NCBI GenBank assembly: GCA_035610835.1
Contig: CM069452.1
Span: 25,611,121 to 25,675,120, forward strand
Origin: Ophiura sarsii
Lineage: Eukaryota; Echinodermata; Ophiuroidea; Amphilepidida; Ophiuridae
Reading direction: 5' to 3'
DNA: 64,000 bases
In this document: positions 39,062 to 52,190 of the stretch, piece by piece
Layout of the letters: the number at the start of each line of letters is the position of its first letter
Position numbering within the stretch: the first letter of the stretch is position 1
The notes under the pieces: generated by a model
Database searches by the model: none
Told to the model about the DNA's origin: nothing
The model's input: the letters and a program-made list of their open reading frames with translations, nothing else
Position numbers and translations under genes: made by a program

Positions 39062-39905
39062 ACCAGCAAATGTGACGACTTATTTAAGTAGAAAGATTGA
39101 CATTTTCGCTACATTTTGATACCAATTTCGACCCTTTTCGTTGCGATTTTGATGTAGTTACGGTCTGTTGTGACGCGCTTACGCACCAGTCGCATGGGAC
39201 ACTGGGGAATCGTATACGCTGTGATCGACAAATGTTTGTGTTGATTATATAAAAACATAATTTTTTAAATTTTGTAACATGACAATATCATTAACATTAA
39301 GTTGTCTTTAATAAATTGAGTTCATGTTATAACCTAATTCAAATGGCATTCACATTCAGCTGGCATTTAGTAATTACTAAATTGATAAACTAATTAACCA
39401 TCTTCCCATTTAATCTAAAATATCAGGGTATTGTTGACTATTGTGAATTCATCATCTATCAAAAACGTCATCATCCATGAATCGAATGAATGCAACGATT
39501 TAACAATAACATTCATTCATCTGACAATCCACCGTGAGTTACGATTGATGTCCATAATAAGTTTAATAAATTCATCACACTGCCGAGAATCCTAAATCTC
39601 GCAAAATTTAGCGTTACTAAAATCCTGATTTACTAGGTCTCAAATCAATTGCACCCATACAAATTTGGTATGCAATGAAAGCTTAGACACTGCTGTATAC
39701 GATGTAAAAACAACAGATATACACCTATTGGGAGAATCGCGGGTCCACCTTAAGAACAGAGTGCATCAATTTGTTCCGAAAAATAATGATTTTATTTTAA
39801 CCGGCCGTAACTACATCAAAAACGCAACGAAAATGGTCGAAATTGGTATCAAAATATAGCGAAAATGTTGATCTTTCTACTTACGTCGCCATATTTGCTG
39901 GTCTC
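39062..39905. repeat. Long inverted repeat pair, about 110-bp arms
   Basis: The left arm (about 39065-39175: ACCAGCAAATGTGACGAC, AAGTAGAAAGATTGACATTT, TTTTGATACCAATTTCGACC, TTTGATGTAGTTACGG) is inverted at about 39803-39903. Spacing is about 630 bp. It could be a transposon with long termini or two opposed copies of one repeat. Confidence 0.75.
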
Positions 39906-42316
39906 TGAATAACATACGGGCACTTGAGCAAAGCGCTAGTCTCCTATCGCAGTCTCGTGAAATCTCGAACTTACATCGTGCGTAAGTATGCTGTGACCTC
40001 CGGACTAGAAATCGGGGTCAAACGCTGCTCTGAGCGTGACCCGGCGACTGACTGCAATACCGTACGATTCCTAATAATATACCTGGCTAAGTCATCTCTG
40101 AAATTTTATGACTCTTGTCGGATTTCATATGTTGTAAATTGAATGATTTCATGGGCGATCAGGGCGGATTTATATTGTAAATTATTTCACCATCTGTGCG
40201 ATAAAATTAATATACCCTGTCGTGACATTTGCAAAGGAATCTTTGTTATGAAACAAATTGGCAGAATGTAGGAGACTATAGTTCAATCAGGTCCAAAATT
40301 GGTGAAAACTGTTCGGTTTTTGTCTCACCGTGCGCAGAGTAATCCAAGCGAACATAAGCGATTATGACCACACGCACATGGTTTTAGTCGCACACATGCG
40401 TCACGCATATGATTTACAGTGCGCTTCTGGCATTCATGCGCGCTCGCGTCCTTATGTATTCATTTGCTACTGTAAGGAGCCTTTACCAATTTGTAACTGA
40501 TCAAAGTATAGACCTGAAATAAAGAGAGAAAGAAAGAGTTCGGACAACTATGATGGACAGAAATATACATAGATCCTAAGTCAAGTTTCTGTTCAACCAA
40601 CAAGTGTCACTGTTGGTTCCTATTGACCATACTAGCAAAGGGCATCCAAGATGGACTCAAAAGGATTCAACAACTCTATGTTGTCAGCTACATAAAGAAT
40701 TTATATAATTTCGTCCCCCTCATTTCCTGTACTGTATCATCATGTACACTTAAATATGCTCAAATCATTTCCTTGGATGATATCTGAAGTTACATTTTTT
40801 CTTTTTTTCTGAATATGTTAAACCAAATGGGAATAAACCCTAGACAGCGCATTTACAAATAGATTTATGTTGACTTTTAAATCTTAACGGCAGTGTTTCG
40901 ATATGGGCATCCTAACCAGTTCAGGTTTTAGTTATTTAAAACACTGCCCTCAAGCCAGAGTCTCTATATGGAAAATCCAAACTTGCTTTTTCTACGAACA
41001 AAATCAACAGCCATCTGAACTGAAATGATGGATGATACTTGTTCATTTAGGATCCGACCATATTGCTGTACTAATGGCTGGGCAAAACGTATTAATGACT
41101 GAAACGCGGACATTAACATTGAATTTTCATGCGCATCGACCAAATCAATTCATTAAAAATTGAATTTTCATATACGTTATTGCAAGGAATCCATCAAGTG
41201 ATGGTAGATGCTTATATCTAATTCATGATACTAACCAAACATTGAACTATAAGGAGACATGAACTGGTTTTTTATTACAATCACTACAGTGTGACTGGAG
41301 CTAAATCGTCATGGTAGGTTTCATAGGTGACAAGGCAAAATCTAATTCATAATGTCAACCCAACATTGTTTAATCGATGAAACATGAACAGGATTCTGTT
41401 TTATCCTATATATAGTATGCATGGCTGATCACATGCTAGTAAGATATTCTTTAATGTGGGTACTACAGTCTACAATATGTTCGCAACAAAATAAGCAAAG
41501 TGTAAAATATCAACAGTTCAACTGACTATTATATGTATATAAATCCCATGATGCAAACGATTTATTGAATCTACATGGTGCATAAAACTTAAATGGAGTC
41601 TAGTCTTATCCTTTGAGTGGTTAATCATCTCAAATCAAAATTCTGAATTAGGATACTACAGTGTAATCCTTACTAAATATGCAAAGTGTGATTTATCCAA
41701 CTGTGAACAGGTTCCATTCTTTCCTATATGCAATTCAGTGTGGTTGATTTACAAATGCTTACACAAAATTCATTATATCAACTGACTCTTAGTTCTACCC
41801 TGTGATCAGTTTAAAATTCATCAACAGTGCAACAGACCTTTACAAAAAAGAATAACGATATCACAACAACCAAACATTGAGTTATGTCCCTTCATATCAC
41901 TATTATAGTGTGTTCAAAACTAAATCTGCACTGGTGCATGACAGACAGACACTTCAACCAAGGAAAAGGATGGCTCTTATTTCACACCAATTAGTAATTA
42001 TCAAGGTCCGGGAAGTCTGAGAAGATCAGAACAGTTAAGTTCTCATGTCATGAAATCAAAACGCTAAATCCACACACAAATTCAACAAAAGCAGCCGATG
42101 ATCTGGTTTGCTGCACATTTTTATGAATCAATGATTTAGCATAACTAATTCTCATGGACGATTTGATTTAACAACATATTGTCTGTTTTGTGATAGATTC
42201 ATTACTTCTGTTAAGTGCTGTTCTATTTGTGTTGTTATTTTGTTCAGTAAGTGTGTTTGGTTGGACAGAAAGCCACTTGGGACAGAAGATATTAAGCTGT
42301 CTGATCTAAAACATCC

Positions 42317-42563
42317 TTAACACTTTCCACGCGGCAGGCGGCTGCAGACGACATTCCAAAATTTCACAAAATGTTTCAAAAATGTCAAAATTGTTAAATT
42401 TCATAACCATATTTGGAAACACCATGGAAAATGCATTGAAATAAGTACAAACATGCCTAGTATTGGTTGAGTAATACTTGGGATAGATTTTAAAAATTGC
42501 GAAAGGTTTCTGAAAAATCTGTTTTGTATATGGTAAAAATAATGGCCGCGTGGAAAGTGTTAA
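42317..42563 (-). mobile_element. Family A MITE, TTAA-flanked
   Basis: Left TTAACACTTTCCACGCGGC, right GCCGCGTGGAAAGTGTTAA, body in minus orientation. An open frame at 42306-42572 minus is only the element read through and is not a gene. Confidence 0.9.
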
Positions 42564-44678
42564 GTGCATCAAAACAAAATGAAAATTTTATAAAAATAAT
42601 AATCATTAGATCTGATTCTAAAGAAAATTGCTGAAAACACAAGCAATTATTACTTTGAATTCTGAATCTAGATCAAACCTCTGTATTGTCTTCCTCTGCC
42701 AATGTTTTAATATCGGATAAAATGACAGTAATCAAAGTAAAAAAGCATGCAACTGCATCCTAAATTGTGCTTGATCTCTGCTCTCTGACGTGTGGAATCA
42801 AAAAATAATATTGCATTATGGCTAGCCAACACGACGACGCGTCCTGGATACCAGTGCGCCGAGTGAGTGTATGTGAATTACAAGTGAATTTATTTGATAT
42901 CGGACCCGCCATAGAGGATCATTACTTTCTCATCATGTATTGAATAAACACAGACTGGGATGGATTTCATTTCCAATTTTTTTTTTAAAACTTGGTTTTA
43001 ACGGAATCAAGGCGAGCTACGTTAACCGTCGAATAACGGTGTGCTACATTACGCAGTCTGTTGTGTCCTTATTGACATTTACAGTGTGAGAGCAGAGCAT
43101 CCGGAATGAGAATAAAAGGGTGTCGAAAAATGGGATGAGTTCAAGAGAAAAACAGTGCTAAATTATACAGAAATGTCCGATAAAAACAGGTCAATACGGG
43201 CTATACATATCGTAGTAGTAAACCGCTGCTTGTAATCCGTCCGGGATGGAAAAAATAAATAGGCCAGAGTCGGGGCTGTCTCACCTCCATACCTCGCAGG
43301 AAGGCAGTCAGGTTTGCGTGCTGGCAATCCTAACATCCAACTTATAAATCAATTTGATACAACTGACCAAATGTTTCAACATGATTTCTTGTGTCCTGTT
43401 TACGTTCGCAGATCTATTTATCGACATGTGTTAGAGTTTAGGGACGGCTCGAGCCACATGTAATATAGAGTAATTTCAACTCTAACAGACCGAATCAATT
43501 CAAATATTTTCTTAAACTAGACCATCCCCCGAGGTACGTTTCTACATTTTGTTGTTCGCACATAATGGCGCAGCTAGTATAGACAGACGGCCTGGCGCAG
43601 TGTCCATCAAACATTGTTGAAATAATCGTCTATATTTTATATAAGAAGATAAGCTTCCATATTTGGGCCAGCTAAACACTTCCCTCGCCCTCTAACAGAC
43701 TAACCATAAGCCACCGTGTGTCTGAAATATCAATGAGATGCAACCACACTAATAATGTTATAGAACTGGTACATCCCGACCAAAATTTGTAATTAACCCG
43801 CTCGAGTGGCCGTACTTGAAAATTTGATCGCAATAAAGTGCAATTCAGTTGACAACGATGATGGCAATGACTATGTCGTTTGGTCTTTGTGTCGCATGAG
43901 CCATGGTGGTGCTGGTAACATGACATTGGGCCAACCAAGCAGTAACTAACCAACCAACATCTAACAGTCTCGAGTTAACGCAACCATTTGTGTTTGCTTT
44001 GATTCATATTAACGCGTTATCTAAGACCGCCGGTTTAATTAAGCACTCAAAAATCGCCCACAATTTTTAATTTGATGTGCTTTGTTACCTTCGTGTAGGC
44101 CTACCATGTTTCCATCTCGGTTGTGTGTTGAGTGCTGTGTATGATGAGTAACTATGTATCAAATTTGTTGGCGGATGAATGCGGCGGATGACGCAGGAAG
44201 AAGGGGGCTTTCTTTGTTGCTAACACTAGGGAGTATCTAGGATGGGTAACCTATTTTCCTAAGCCATATGCTTTTATTGTTAATAACCAGTTTCATCTCA
44301 GACAAATCTGCTATCCCCATGTTGCAAATTTCAATACAATTCTGGTTTATAGCAACAAGTAACCTTTTCTATGCACGCAGGTGCAGAGCAAAGTCGACAG
44401 GATGCCAGTATTTGACTAATTTTGTTTCAAATAAATGTGAATAAAATTCATATGAAAATACGTACAAATCAAACAAAATATGCTTAGTCTAATCAGTCGT
44501 GTTTTCTCAATCGATCCCTTATTATACTTAGTTCTCATAAAAAATACACACATTTCTACATGTAACACTGTGATATCTCATACAGTGGAATAGGAAACTT
44601 GAAAGGAAGTGAAATGTATCTCTATTCAGAGGGAATAGCACTATATTGTTCAAGCTATTTGAAGAGCAAATGCTACTG

Positions 44679-44927
44679 TTAACACTTTCCACACGGCTAT
44701 TATTTTTACCATACACAAAACAGATTTTTCAGAAACCTTTCACAATTTTCAAAGTCTATCTCAAGGATAACTGACCCTACACTAGACCTGTTTGTACTTA
44801 TGTCAATGCATTTCTCATGGTGATTCCAGATAATGGTAATGAAATTCAATAATGTTGACATTTTTGATTCATTTGGTGAAATTTTGGAATGTCGTCTGCA
44901 GCTGCCTGCCGCATTGCAGAGCGTTAA
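44679..44927 (+). mobile_element. Family A MITE, TTAA-flanked, degraded right end
   Basis: Left end TTAACACTTTCCACACGGC. The right end GCCGCATTGCAGAGCGTTAA is a decayed terminal repeat. The body matches the 12329 copy closely. Confidence 0.85.
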
Positions 44928-45148
44928 GGGTGATGTTTTACTCTTTTATAACTTTTTCAGTTTTAAAGAAAATGTGACACAGAAGTGAAACTTTACCCTA
45001 GTGAAAGTAAATTTCATATTATGTTCACTATTTAAACCCTAACAGCCCCGTATGCTACAAAATACTATCTCCAAATCCATGTGCAGACGGTTTTTGATGA
45101 CGTAATTATACGAGCCTATATAGCGAGCCCAGTATACTGCGTGAAAAA

Positions 45149-45240
45149 GTAGCTGAAGGTCGTGGCTTGCCTATGCCGACCGGGGTTCTTGGTCTGGAGG
45201 GTCCCCGGTTCAATCCCCTGTCAGGATGGGCGATTTATTT
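45149..45240 (+). repeat. Possible tRNA-derived SINE head
   Basis: A-box-like TAGCTGAAGG at 45149 and a perfect B box GGTTCAATCCC at 45207 are spaced like an internal RNA polymerase III promoter with an enlarged variable region. The flanking T-arm does not pair properly, so it is not a functional tRNA. Similar sequences (GTTTTACTCTTT...TTTTAAAGA with AATGTGA) occur on both sides, at about 44935 and 45317. Confidence 0.5.
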
Positions 45241-45550
45241 GTTGATTTCTCTTCCAAAATTGTGATCACGGTTAAAAACCCGGTTATGGGCTTAAGGTTA
45301 AGAGCAAATGCAATTGTTTTACTCTTTCACTAGTTTTCATTTTTAAAGAGAATGTGAATTGAAGCTCCAATCTCACATATTATTCTCTTTCAAACGCCTA
45401 TTACCTTTAATATGAAAAGAGTGCAGGGAACTGTCCAGATGAGAATAAAGCAGATTGCATAACCGTACTTGTCATCATTGAAAGCAGAGGTTATCGCATC
45501 CTTAGGTAAAACTATCACTTTGTTGATGTCATTGGCTTCGGGCATAGATA

Positions 45551-45978
45551 AGCCAAAAAAAAAAAAAGTTGTGTTGCCCTCACAAGCCTAAAATCGTGAA
45601 GGACGGCCGGCCGGATTTTTATTTTTATTTTTAATTTTTTTATTTTACCAAATCAATGATTTTATACCTATTATTTCAGTCAACATATGTGAAGATACTA
45701 AGGAAAACTCTTACTGGATGTAATTTCAACCCAATGGTGAATGTTTTGGTTTCTTGCCCATCACTTTTCACAGATTGGAAGATCTTGAAAAAAATCTTGG
45801 GAAAAAAAAATCTTGAAAAAAAATCTTGAAAAAAAAAACCCTTATAAACTTTTAAAAAAAGAGAAGAAAAAAAAATTCTTTAAAAAAGAAAAAAATATTA
45901 AAAAAATACCCGGCCCACATTCTCAGAATTTTGACCCAGCCGGATGAGGGCAACACAACTATCTTTTTTGTTTGGCCT
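45551..45978. mobile_element. TIR element with A/T homopolymer core
   Basis: Left AGCCAAAAAA...AGTTGTGTTGCCCTCA and right TGAGGGCAACACAACT...TTTTTTGTTTGGCCT are inverted repeats of about 32 bp, including an exact 16-bp match. The core has GGCCGGCCGG, T-rich runs and repeated AATCTTGAAAAAAAA units (45784-45907). No coding capacity. Confidence 0.7.
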
Positions 45979-46252
45979 AAGACATAGCAACATTATTACA
46001 CTTATCTCATTCATTCACTCACTGACTACTACTCGGTTGCAAAGCACCCTCTTTACCATTCCGTCATAATCGCCCTAAAAGTCATGCAAATTACATATTC
46101 TGCCAACAAATGTCAAATAAATCTCCTGAAACCATGCCAATCGAGTAAACAAGACAATTAAAGTTCCATATTATCATCTACGGACATGAGGTTTAAATCC
46201 AAGAGAGGGGTATAAACGGCGTGTCATTCCATGTAGACTATACTTAGTTCAT

Positions 46253-46325
46253 TTAACACTTTGCACGCGCTGTCTGCAGACGACATATCAAAACTTCACA
46301 AAATGTTTCAAAAATGTCAAAATGA
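46253..46325 (-). mobile_element. Family A MITE, truncated fragment
   Basis: TTAACACTTTGCACGCGCTG followed by CTGCAGACGACAT and CAAAATGTTTCAAAAATGTC matches one end of family A. After about 70 bases the match stops at an AAAAAGGAACACTGATAACT sequence that is itself duplicated, so the remainder was lost. Confidence 0.75.
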
Positions 46326-48319
46326 AAAAGGAACACTGATAACTAATAATCAAAAAAAGGAACACTGATAACTAATTCATTCATTGATGTAAACTAGAAC
46401 CTAAGAGCTCCAACCAACGATGAACGCGCTATGAAGCCATGATTGTGTGCATATGTCTATGGGAACCGATACAAATTGCAGACCAGAATTAGGGCATTTC
46501 GCAAAAACGCAATGCATTGTGGTGGTGTCTTTAAAATCTTCTTTGGACTTCATGTTTACACTTCAGGTGGAATGAAATATACTAGTGTTAATATGTACCT
46601 GTCATTTCACTGTGAGATATACTCCTTCCCTATTATCAAGGATGCCAGGCTGTATTACCAGGCTATATTACAACCAGGCAACTTATTATTTGATTACATT
46701 TCATTTTATTCCTAGAATTGCTATATGGAGCCATGATGTAGGACACAGCTGTATTCCACTAACGAACCAGCAATGAATTGTACAGATGGAATGTATTATT
46801 TACATAACATGGGCACATTTCTGTGGCCAATTGGGGACATATGGATTAACACAACTGAACCCCGCACTCTGGGTATCATTGATAATATCTAGACCGCATT
46901 AGAACGTTGTTTAATGGTTCAAGTACAATGAGTGTTTATAAGTCATTGAACTTTGCCCTCTGATTATGAGTAATATTGGGATTTAATAGTGGAAAGCCAC
47001 ATTATTAGACCTTTTTATTAATATGAGTTTTTAATTTCATGGTTTTGCATATGATTACTGAATTAAGAAATAATGTGACTTTGTCGCAATCGCCACATTT
47101 CGATTTAAGACCCAATCATGTAATCCATTAGTCTTATTATTAAATCAAAAATTAAGAATAGAAGTTAAAAATCATGTTTCGATTGAACTTATTAAATTGA
47201 GATTAAGCCTTAAAAGTAACATTAATCACCCTATTGTACTTTCAATCTACAAAACCCATCATCATGAACTTTCTTTTCAAAATATTACAATCAATTTCAA
47301 AAAAGCAATTAAAAGTAAGCGTTGTTATCTGCAAATCCCCTCATATTACACGCCGATTATGATCGTTATCATCAGCGTTACGAATGCGGAGTCACTCCTA
47401 CCAGTCACAATATTAGTGTAATAAGAGTCTGGTGATTATGATTGATAAGCTTTTCAATGATGGAATCACAAGTGGTTCCGAGGCATTTAAGTCAGGTCCT
47501 ACACTACCTGAGAGTACTCCTGGGCAGGCAGGCTTGTGGTCTCGTGGGAGTGCTTATTAATCCAAAACATGCAAATTTTATGACCACTCATAACGATGAC
47601 CATCAGTTGATTCACTGGCGTGCTATAGAGCGTTAACGACTCCCGAAGTATTGCCTTATTTAGTTTGCCTTATACACTCGCATAACTCGCTTAATTTTAA
47701 GTTTTAAATAAAGGTATCTGTAAAGTGGCAAGCATTGTTTATCCTTGAAAATTTGCATTAGTGCTTTAGGTGAATGAAAGGGAACTAAAATGATCAGAAA
47801 TATCTTAAAATTTAAACAAAGCGAAAACATTTGAAAGATTTTCTACAATTTTCACCTGTAATGAAGCAGGATCTTTTAATCATTATGGCCTTAACGTGAA
47901 ATGAATTATAAAATTGCCTCTTTAATTAATAACGGGTAATAGAAAATATTTATACTGGTGGGTACAAGTACAAGGCCGGTGAACCGCCTTACTGTATTAC
48001 TTACTTGTCTGTCTGTAATTATGGCTGCTAACAATTGGAAGATTAAATTGCTTACTATACAATTTACCAATGTCAAATTACTACTTATTTGAGTATTATT
48101 CTTTTTAATCACAAATTAATTGATATAATAATTTCCAATGCCAGATTAGAATATATACAGCTATTTATATGGAACGTGTAATTTGATGATAATGGCTAGT
48201 ATAGGCTGATTTGGGCCATTACTTTTATCGATCCATTTGATCTACCAGCCATTTTTAAATACCTGGGTCAAACTTACCACATTGTGATTGTTTCCTTCCT
48301 TGACTCTTAATGACTTTCA

Positions 48320-48360
48320 CACCCAACCCAACCCAACCCAACCCTCTCCAACCCACCCCC
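48320..48360 (+). repeat. (ACCCA)n simple repeat
   Basis: Several ACCCA units grading into CTCCAACCCACCCCC. A short microsatellite in non-coding sequence. Confidence 0.9.
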
Positions 48361-51300
48361 ATGACCCGTAACAATAGTGTGTACACTGCATTAAAGTGTA
48401 CAAAATGTATAGGTCTGTCAAAATTACTAAATTCAACAAAACATAAACATTATTAGCATTGGCAGAGGGCAAAAATAACCTGTTTTAAGCAACAGGAGAT
48501 TTTTTCCACAATTGAGTATAAACCAGCCCTAAATAGGATTTTCCGACTCCAAATATTTCTTCCAAAAGTGCAGACAATGTTCCAATCCAGCCAGAGTGAA
48601 CCACCACCATTGAGCTTCTCTCAGTCAAGACATCATCAACACTGGCAGATAGCAATATCTTTTTACAGCGAGTAGTTCATCATGTTTGAGTAGACCCTAC
48701 ATAGATCTGACACCCAGAAATACTCTCAACCCTCCTCAGCTTATAACATTTATTGACAATTTGATTGCCGACTATTCCAGTACTCGTAATATCTGCTACT
48801 GAGATTTTGGTTGGAGGGGCAGATAGCTTGCCATATCAATATTTTGTCACTCAATGACCCGTGAATTAGCAGCACTTTTCATTTTATTATGATTCTTCTT
48901 CTTGCCATAGCGGGAGGAAAGTGCGGAGCAGGCAGCCGACAGTCGCAGAGAATTGATTTATGCAAGTACCCTTGTACGGGCTGCAATATTCCTCTCCTTG
49001 ATCATCATGCTATCTTGATTTTCTAATCCTGGGTGTTTGTTGCAATAAAATGCCATCTTCTATTAAACACTTCTTAGAACGACTCGGCTTGCCGTCTTGC
49101 CTGCCTATATAGCTCGCTGAGACAGGAAATCATTTCTTTTTTATTAAAAAATAAAAAAGATACACATTTGGTGTAAAAGTGCATTGCAATGTTTGGTGGG
49201 TATTTATAGAGAGTGCATATTGAAATAATAGTTTTAACGCTTTTTGATGTGAATCGGTATGGAAAGATACATTTATGACGACAAAAGTCTATTTATTTAG
49301 TGTTTGTCAGAGGCTATTCAAAACAAAATCAATCAATCCAGTTCTCTGCTTCCCCCCTGGAGTCATGTGTTATCTTCCGATATTTTTTTTCTCTTAAAAG
49401 CTTCGCTAAAATTCTGTCCTGGTTTATGCTCTACGGAATAAAATATTGTGTTTGTGATTTTAGCTGAGCTAGCTTCATTTACACTCATTGACCTTCGGAC
49501 AATTGCCAGTTTCAAGCAAATTGACAAACGGGATCCGGAGACAACTCTCAACGCTTGTTGGCTTATTGTGTCTTTAACGTAAACACCGAGCAGTCTTGAA
49601 TTAATGGTATGGTTCTGGCTAGGGGACGGAGAGGAAAACATAGCAAGTGTAATAAATATTTTGACGATGTTGGTGGGAAACGCCATTAATTCCGAGGGGA
49701 CGTTGATAGGAAATTGAATAATATTGCACTGCCAGACCTAGTCAAAACATACTAAATGTTTGCCATTATTAGCCCCAACTACTCTATCAATACTTTGATC
49801 CTTTACAAGTTGCATCTTCGGACGAATATTCACGAGATTCAGTGTGTCAACTCAAATTTCTGGGCCATGCGGGCTGGTTGTCCGAATCAAGTTCCAAGTG
49901 AGGTCAGTCGTGCTGAAGGTTTATACATTGATCAGATGTAAATCAGAGCTGCACGATTGGATCATCATTGGGAGGGATTTCCGACTGCGTGAAAATGCAT
50001 ATGCCAAAATGAATATGCGATAGCGCGAACGGATGGACGGACAGCAAGCTAACAGTGAAGTCATGTCATTACAAGTGCATGCATGTGGGTGGCCTGCACT
50101 TGACTGATCAGTAAAACACTATCTAGCTTAAGACGAACCAAATTCCTGAAGATAACAACTAAAAATAATAATAACACATATATTGTGTACTTGAAGATAT
50201 GAAAATTGATGACTCCTTAGGGAAGATGTTTATTGATTATACGAAGGGGAAGCTAGGCGTATATGACTTGCTTTTGTATGGTGGGGTTTGATTTCCGCTG
50301 TAATGAGACGACAGCTGTGATGATGCCATACAGTTATCTGGGCTTGTTACTAAATATGGTTACAAATATGGTAATATTGGTTACAAATATGGTAATATTA
50401 CAACACTCAACTAGGCTTATGTAGGTTGTTTATTTACTAGTGCTGGGCGCAGGTTGAAATACTTGTATTAACTGATGCCGGGCGGGTTTCAGACGCCCTT
50501 TAAATATGTATACATCACACCTAGTCCTAAGTGCTCAGTATGGCCTAGTTTCTGACAGTGTTTGGTTAGAATACTCCAAGATGGAGTAGCGGAGTAGCTA
50601 TTTGATTGGATGACAACAAATAGTCATATATAGATAAGAAAACAAAATATCCCGTGTGGTGAAATATTAAACTTTTGATCACACCATGTAAGATTCATTT
50701 TGTCACACTGCGATGCAAAGTTCATCACTGTATCTGAACAAAACTCGAGTCTCTGACCTTTTGGCAACAACGAAATCATAAACATGATATTCCCAATGTG
50801 ACACAATTTGTTGACAAACTTAGTTGTCAATGTAAGCATCTCAACATAAAAATGACAGATTCACATTGCTACCAATTGAGGGCGCTATATACAACTCCTT
50901 GGCAACAGAAAGGTTTTCTGATGTCTAGTCCTGATACTTGTTTCAAGATTTGACTTTACACTTCTAGAAAAGAATGACTTGTATTGTATGAGTTGTAACT
51001 TTTGACAGGATTTATATTTCTGTGCAATTGATTTCTTCACACTCTCCTTGTTCAAAACAATTTTGAGTTTGTAAATTACGCGCAATGTTACGGTGCGTAT
51101 GATATTAACAATCACCAAAGCAACATTTGTTTCCACTTTACCTGTATACTACCCACAAGCAGGTGATACAGCATATACGGCCCGCTCAAATGAAATATGA
51201 CCAGGTAATATCCAACTGTCATGGGGCGTCAGAGATAGATTAGGTAAACCTATATTTGCGCTAACTACCCCGCTTACACTACGTTACTCAACTTCATTTA

Positions 51301-52056
51301 TATCTCTGAAAATGACTTGATGACGTGCGTTCAAAACTCGGCGGACTAAATACAACGTAAGGACACACACAATTACCTTATCTCTTAATAGTGCCATTAA
51401 ATTATAATGACCGCTATGCCGAAATGGCAGATTATTAAAAACAATGTCATAAAAATATTTGCGTTATATTAATTCCCTGACAGAATAAAAACAGTAATAT
51501 GGTTACGATCCAAGAAGCATGGTGGCGCTGATGTCGATTCTGTTTTTCGCAAAAAAATTAAAGCGTATTACCTCCATTAATGGTGGCATTTTCATGACTG
51601 TTTTTAAAACAAGTGAACTTAAATAATTCAGACAATTGACTTATTTGATGCTAATGAGATTTAAAACAGATTAAACCCGACGTTTTATTTCAAAGGAAAT
51701 TTGACGAGTACCGACTTTGAGCTCATTTGCTTTAATCCACTACTCAGACTAATGGAATGCTGCGTTTAAGTGGTACTGTATCGTCAATATATTATGAGCT
51801 CTATCAAGATGCACATTTAGTTGATATTATTCATTTTGATAAAATACAAAATCAATAAGTCGCTGATATTTGCAAGCTATCAATGGCTGGCCTACCTATC
51901 GCTATAATGCAATAATACATGATATAAGCTCCGTCCGATAATCGCGCTAATGGAATATAGTGCAATGGCAATGCATATTGCTAATGCAATAATAAACAAT
52001 AATAACATGGCATACAATTAGCTTAATGCTGTTGTGAATAAAATTGCCGATCCTCC

Positions 52057-52190
52057 CTAGAGTTGAACCATAAAATGTAACTAGAGTTAGACCATAAAAT
52101 GTAACTAGAGTTTGACCATAAAACGTAACTAGAGTTTGACCATAACATGTAACTAGAGTTTGACCATAAAATGTAACTTGAGTTAGACCA
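52057..52190. repeat. Minisatellite, 24-bp period, about 5.6 copies
   Basis: Unit CTAGAGTTTGACCATAAAAT plus GTAA. Since 24 is a multiple of three, the minus strand reads as a repeated octapeptide WSNSSYIL within a 71-residue frame; no other sign of coding. Confidence 0.9.

Noticed and set aside
41210..41950. Loosely recurring phrases (CTAATTCAT, CCAACATTG, ACTACAGTGT, CATGAAC)
   Set aside because: Possibly a very old tandem array, but no stable period could be established by eye.
42306..42572. Minus-strand frame of 88 residues
   Set aside because: It is entirely a family A MITE; similar frames appear in other copies (12242-12424, 58395-58673) for the same reason.
49363..49686. Minus-strand frame of 107 residues with a hydrophobic start
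   Set aside because: Codon composition is mildly coding-like and the start might be a signal peptide, but there is no recognisable domain, no splice evidence and no neighbours.
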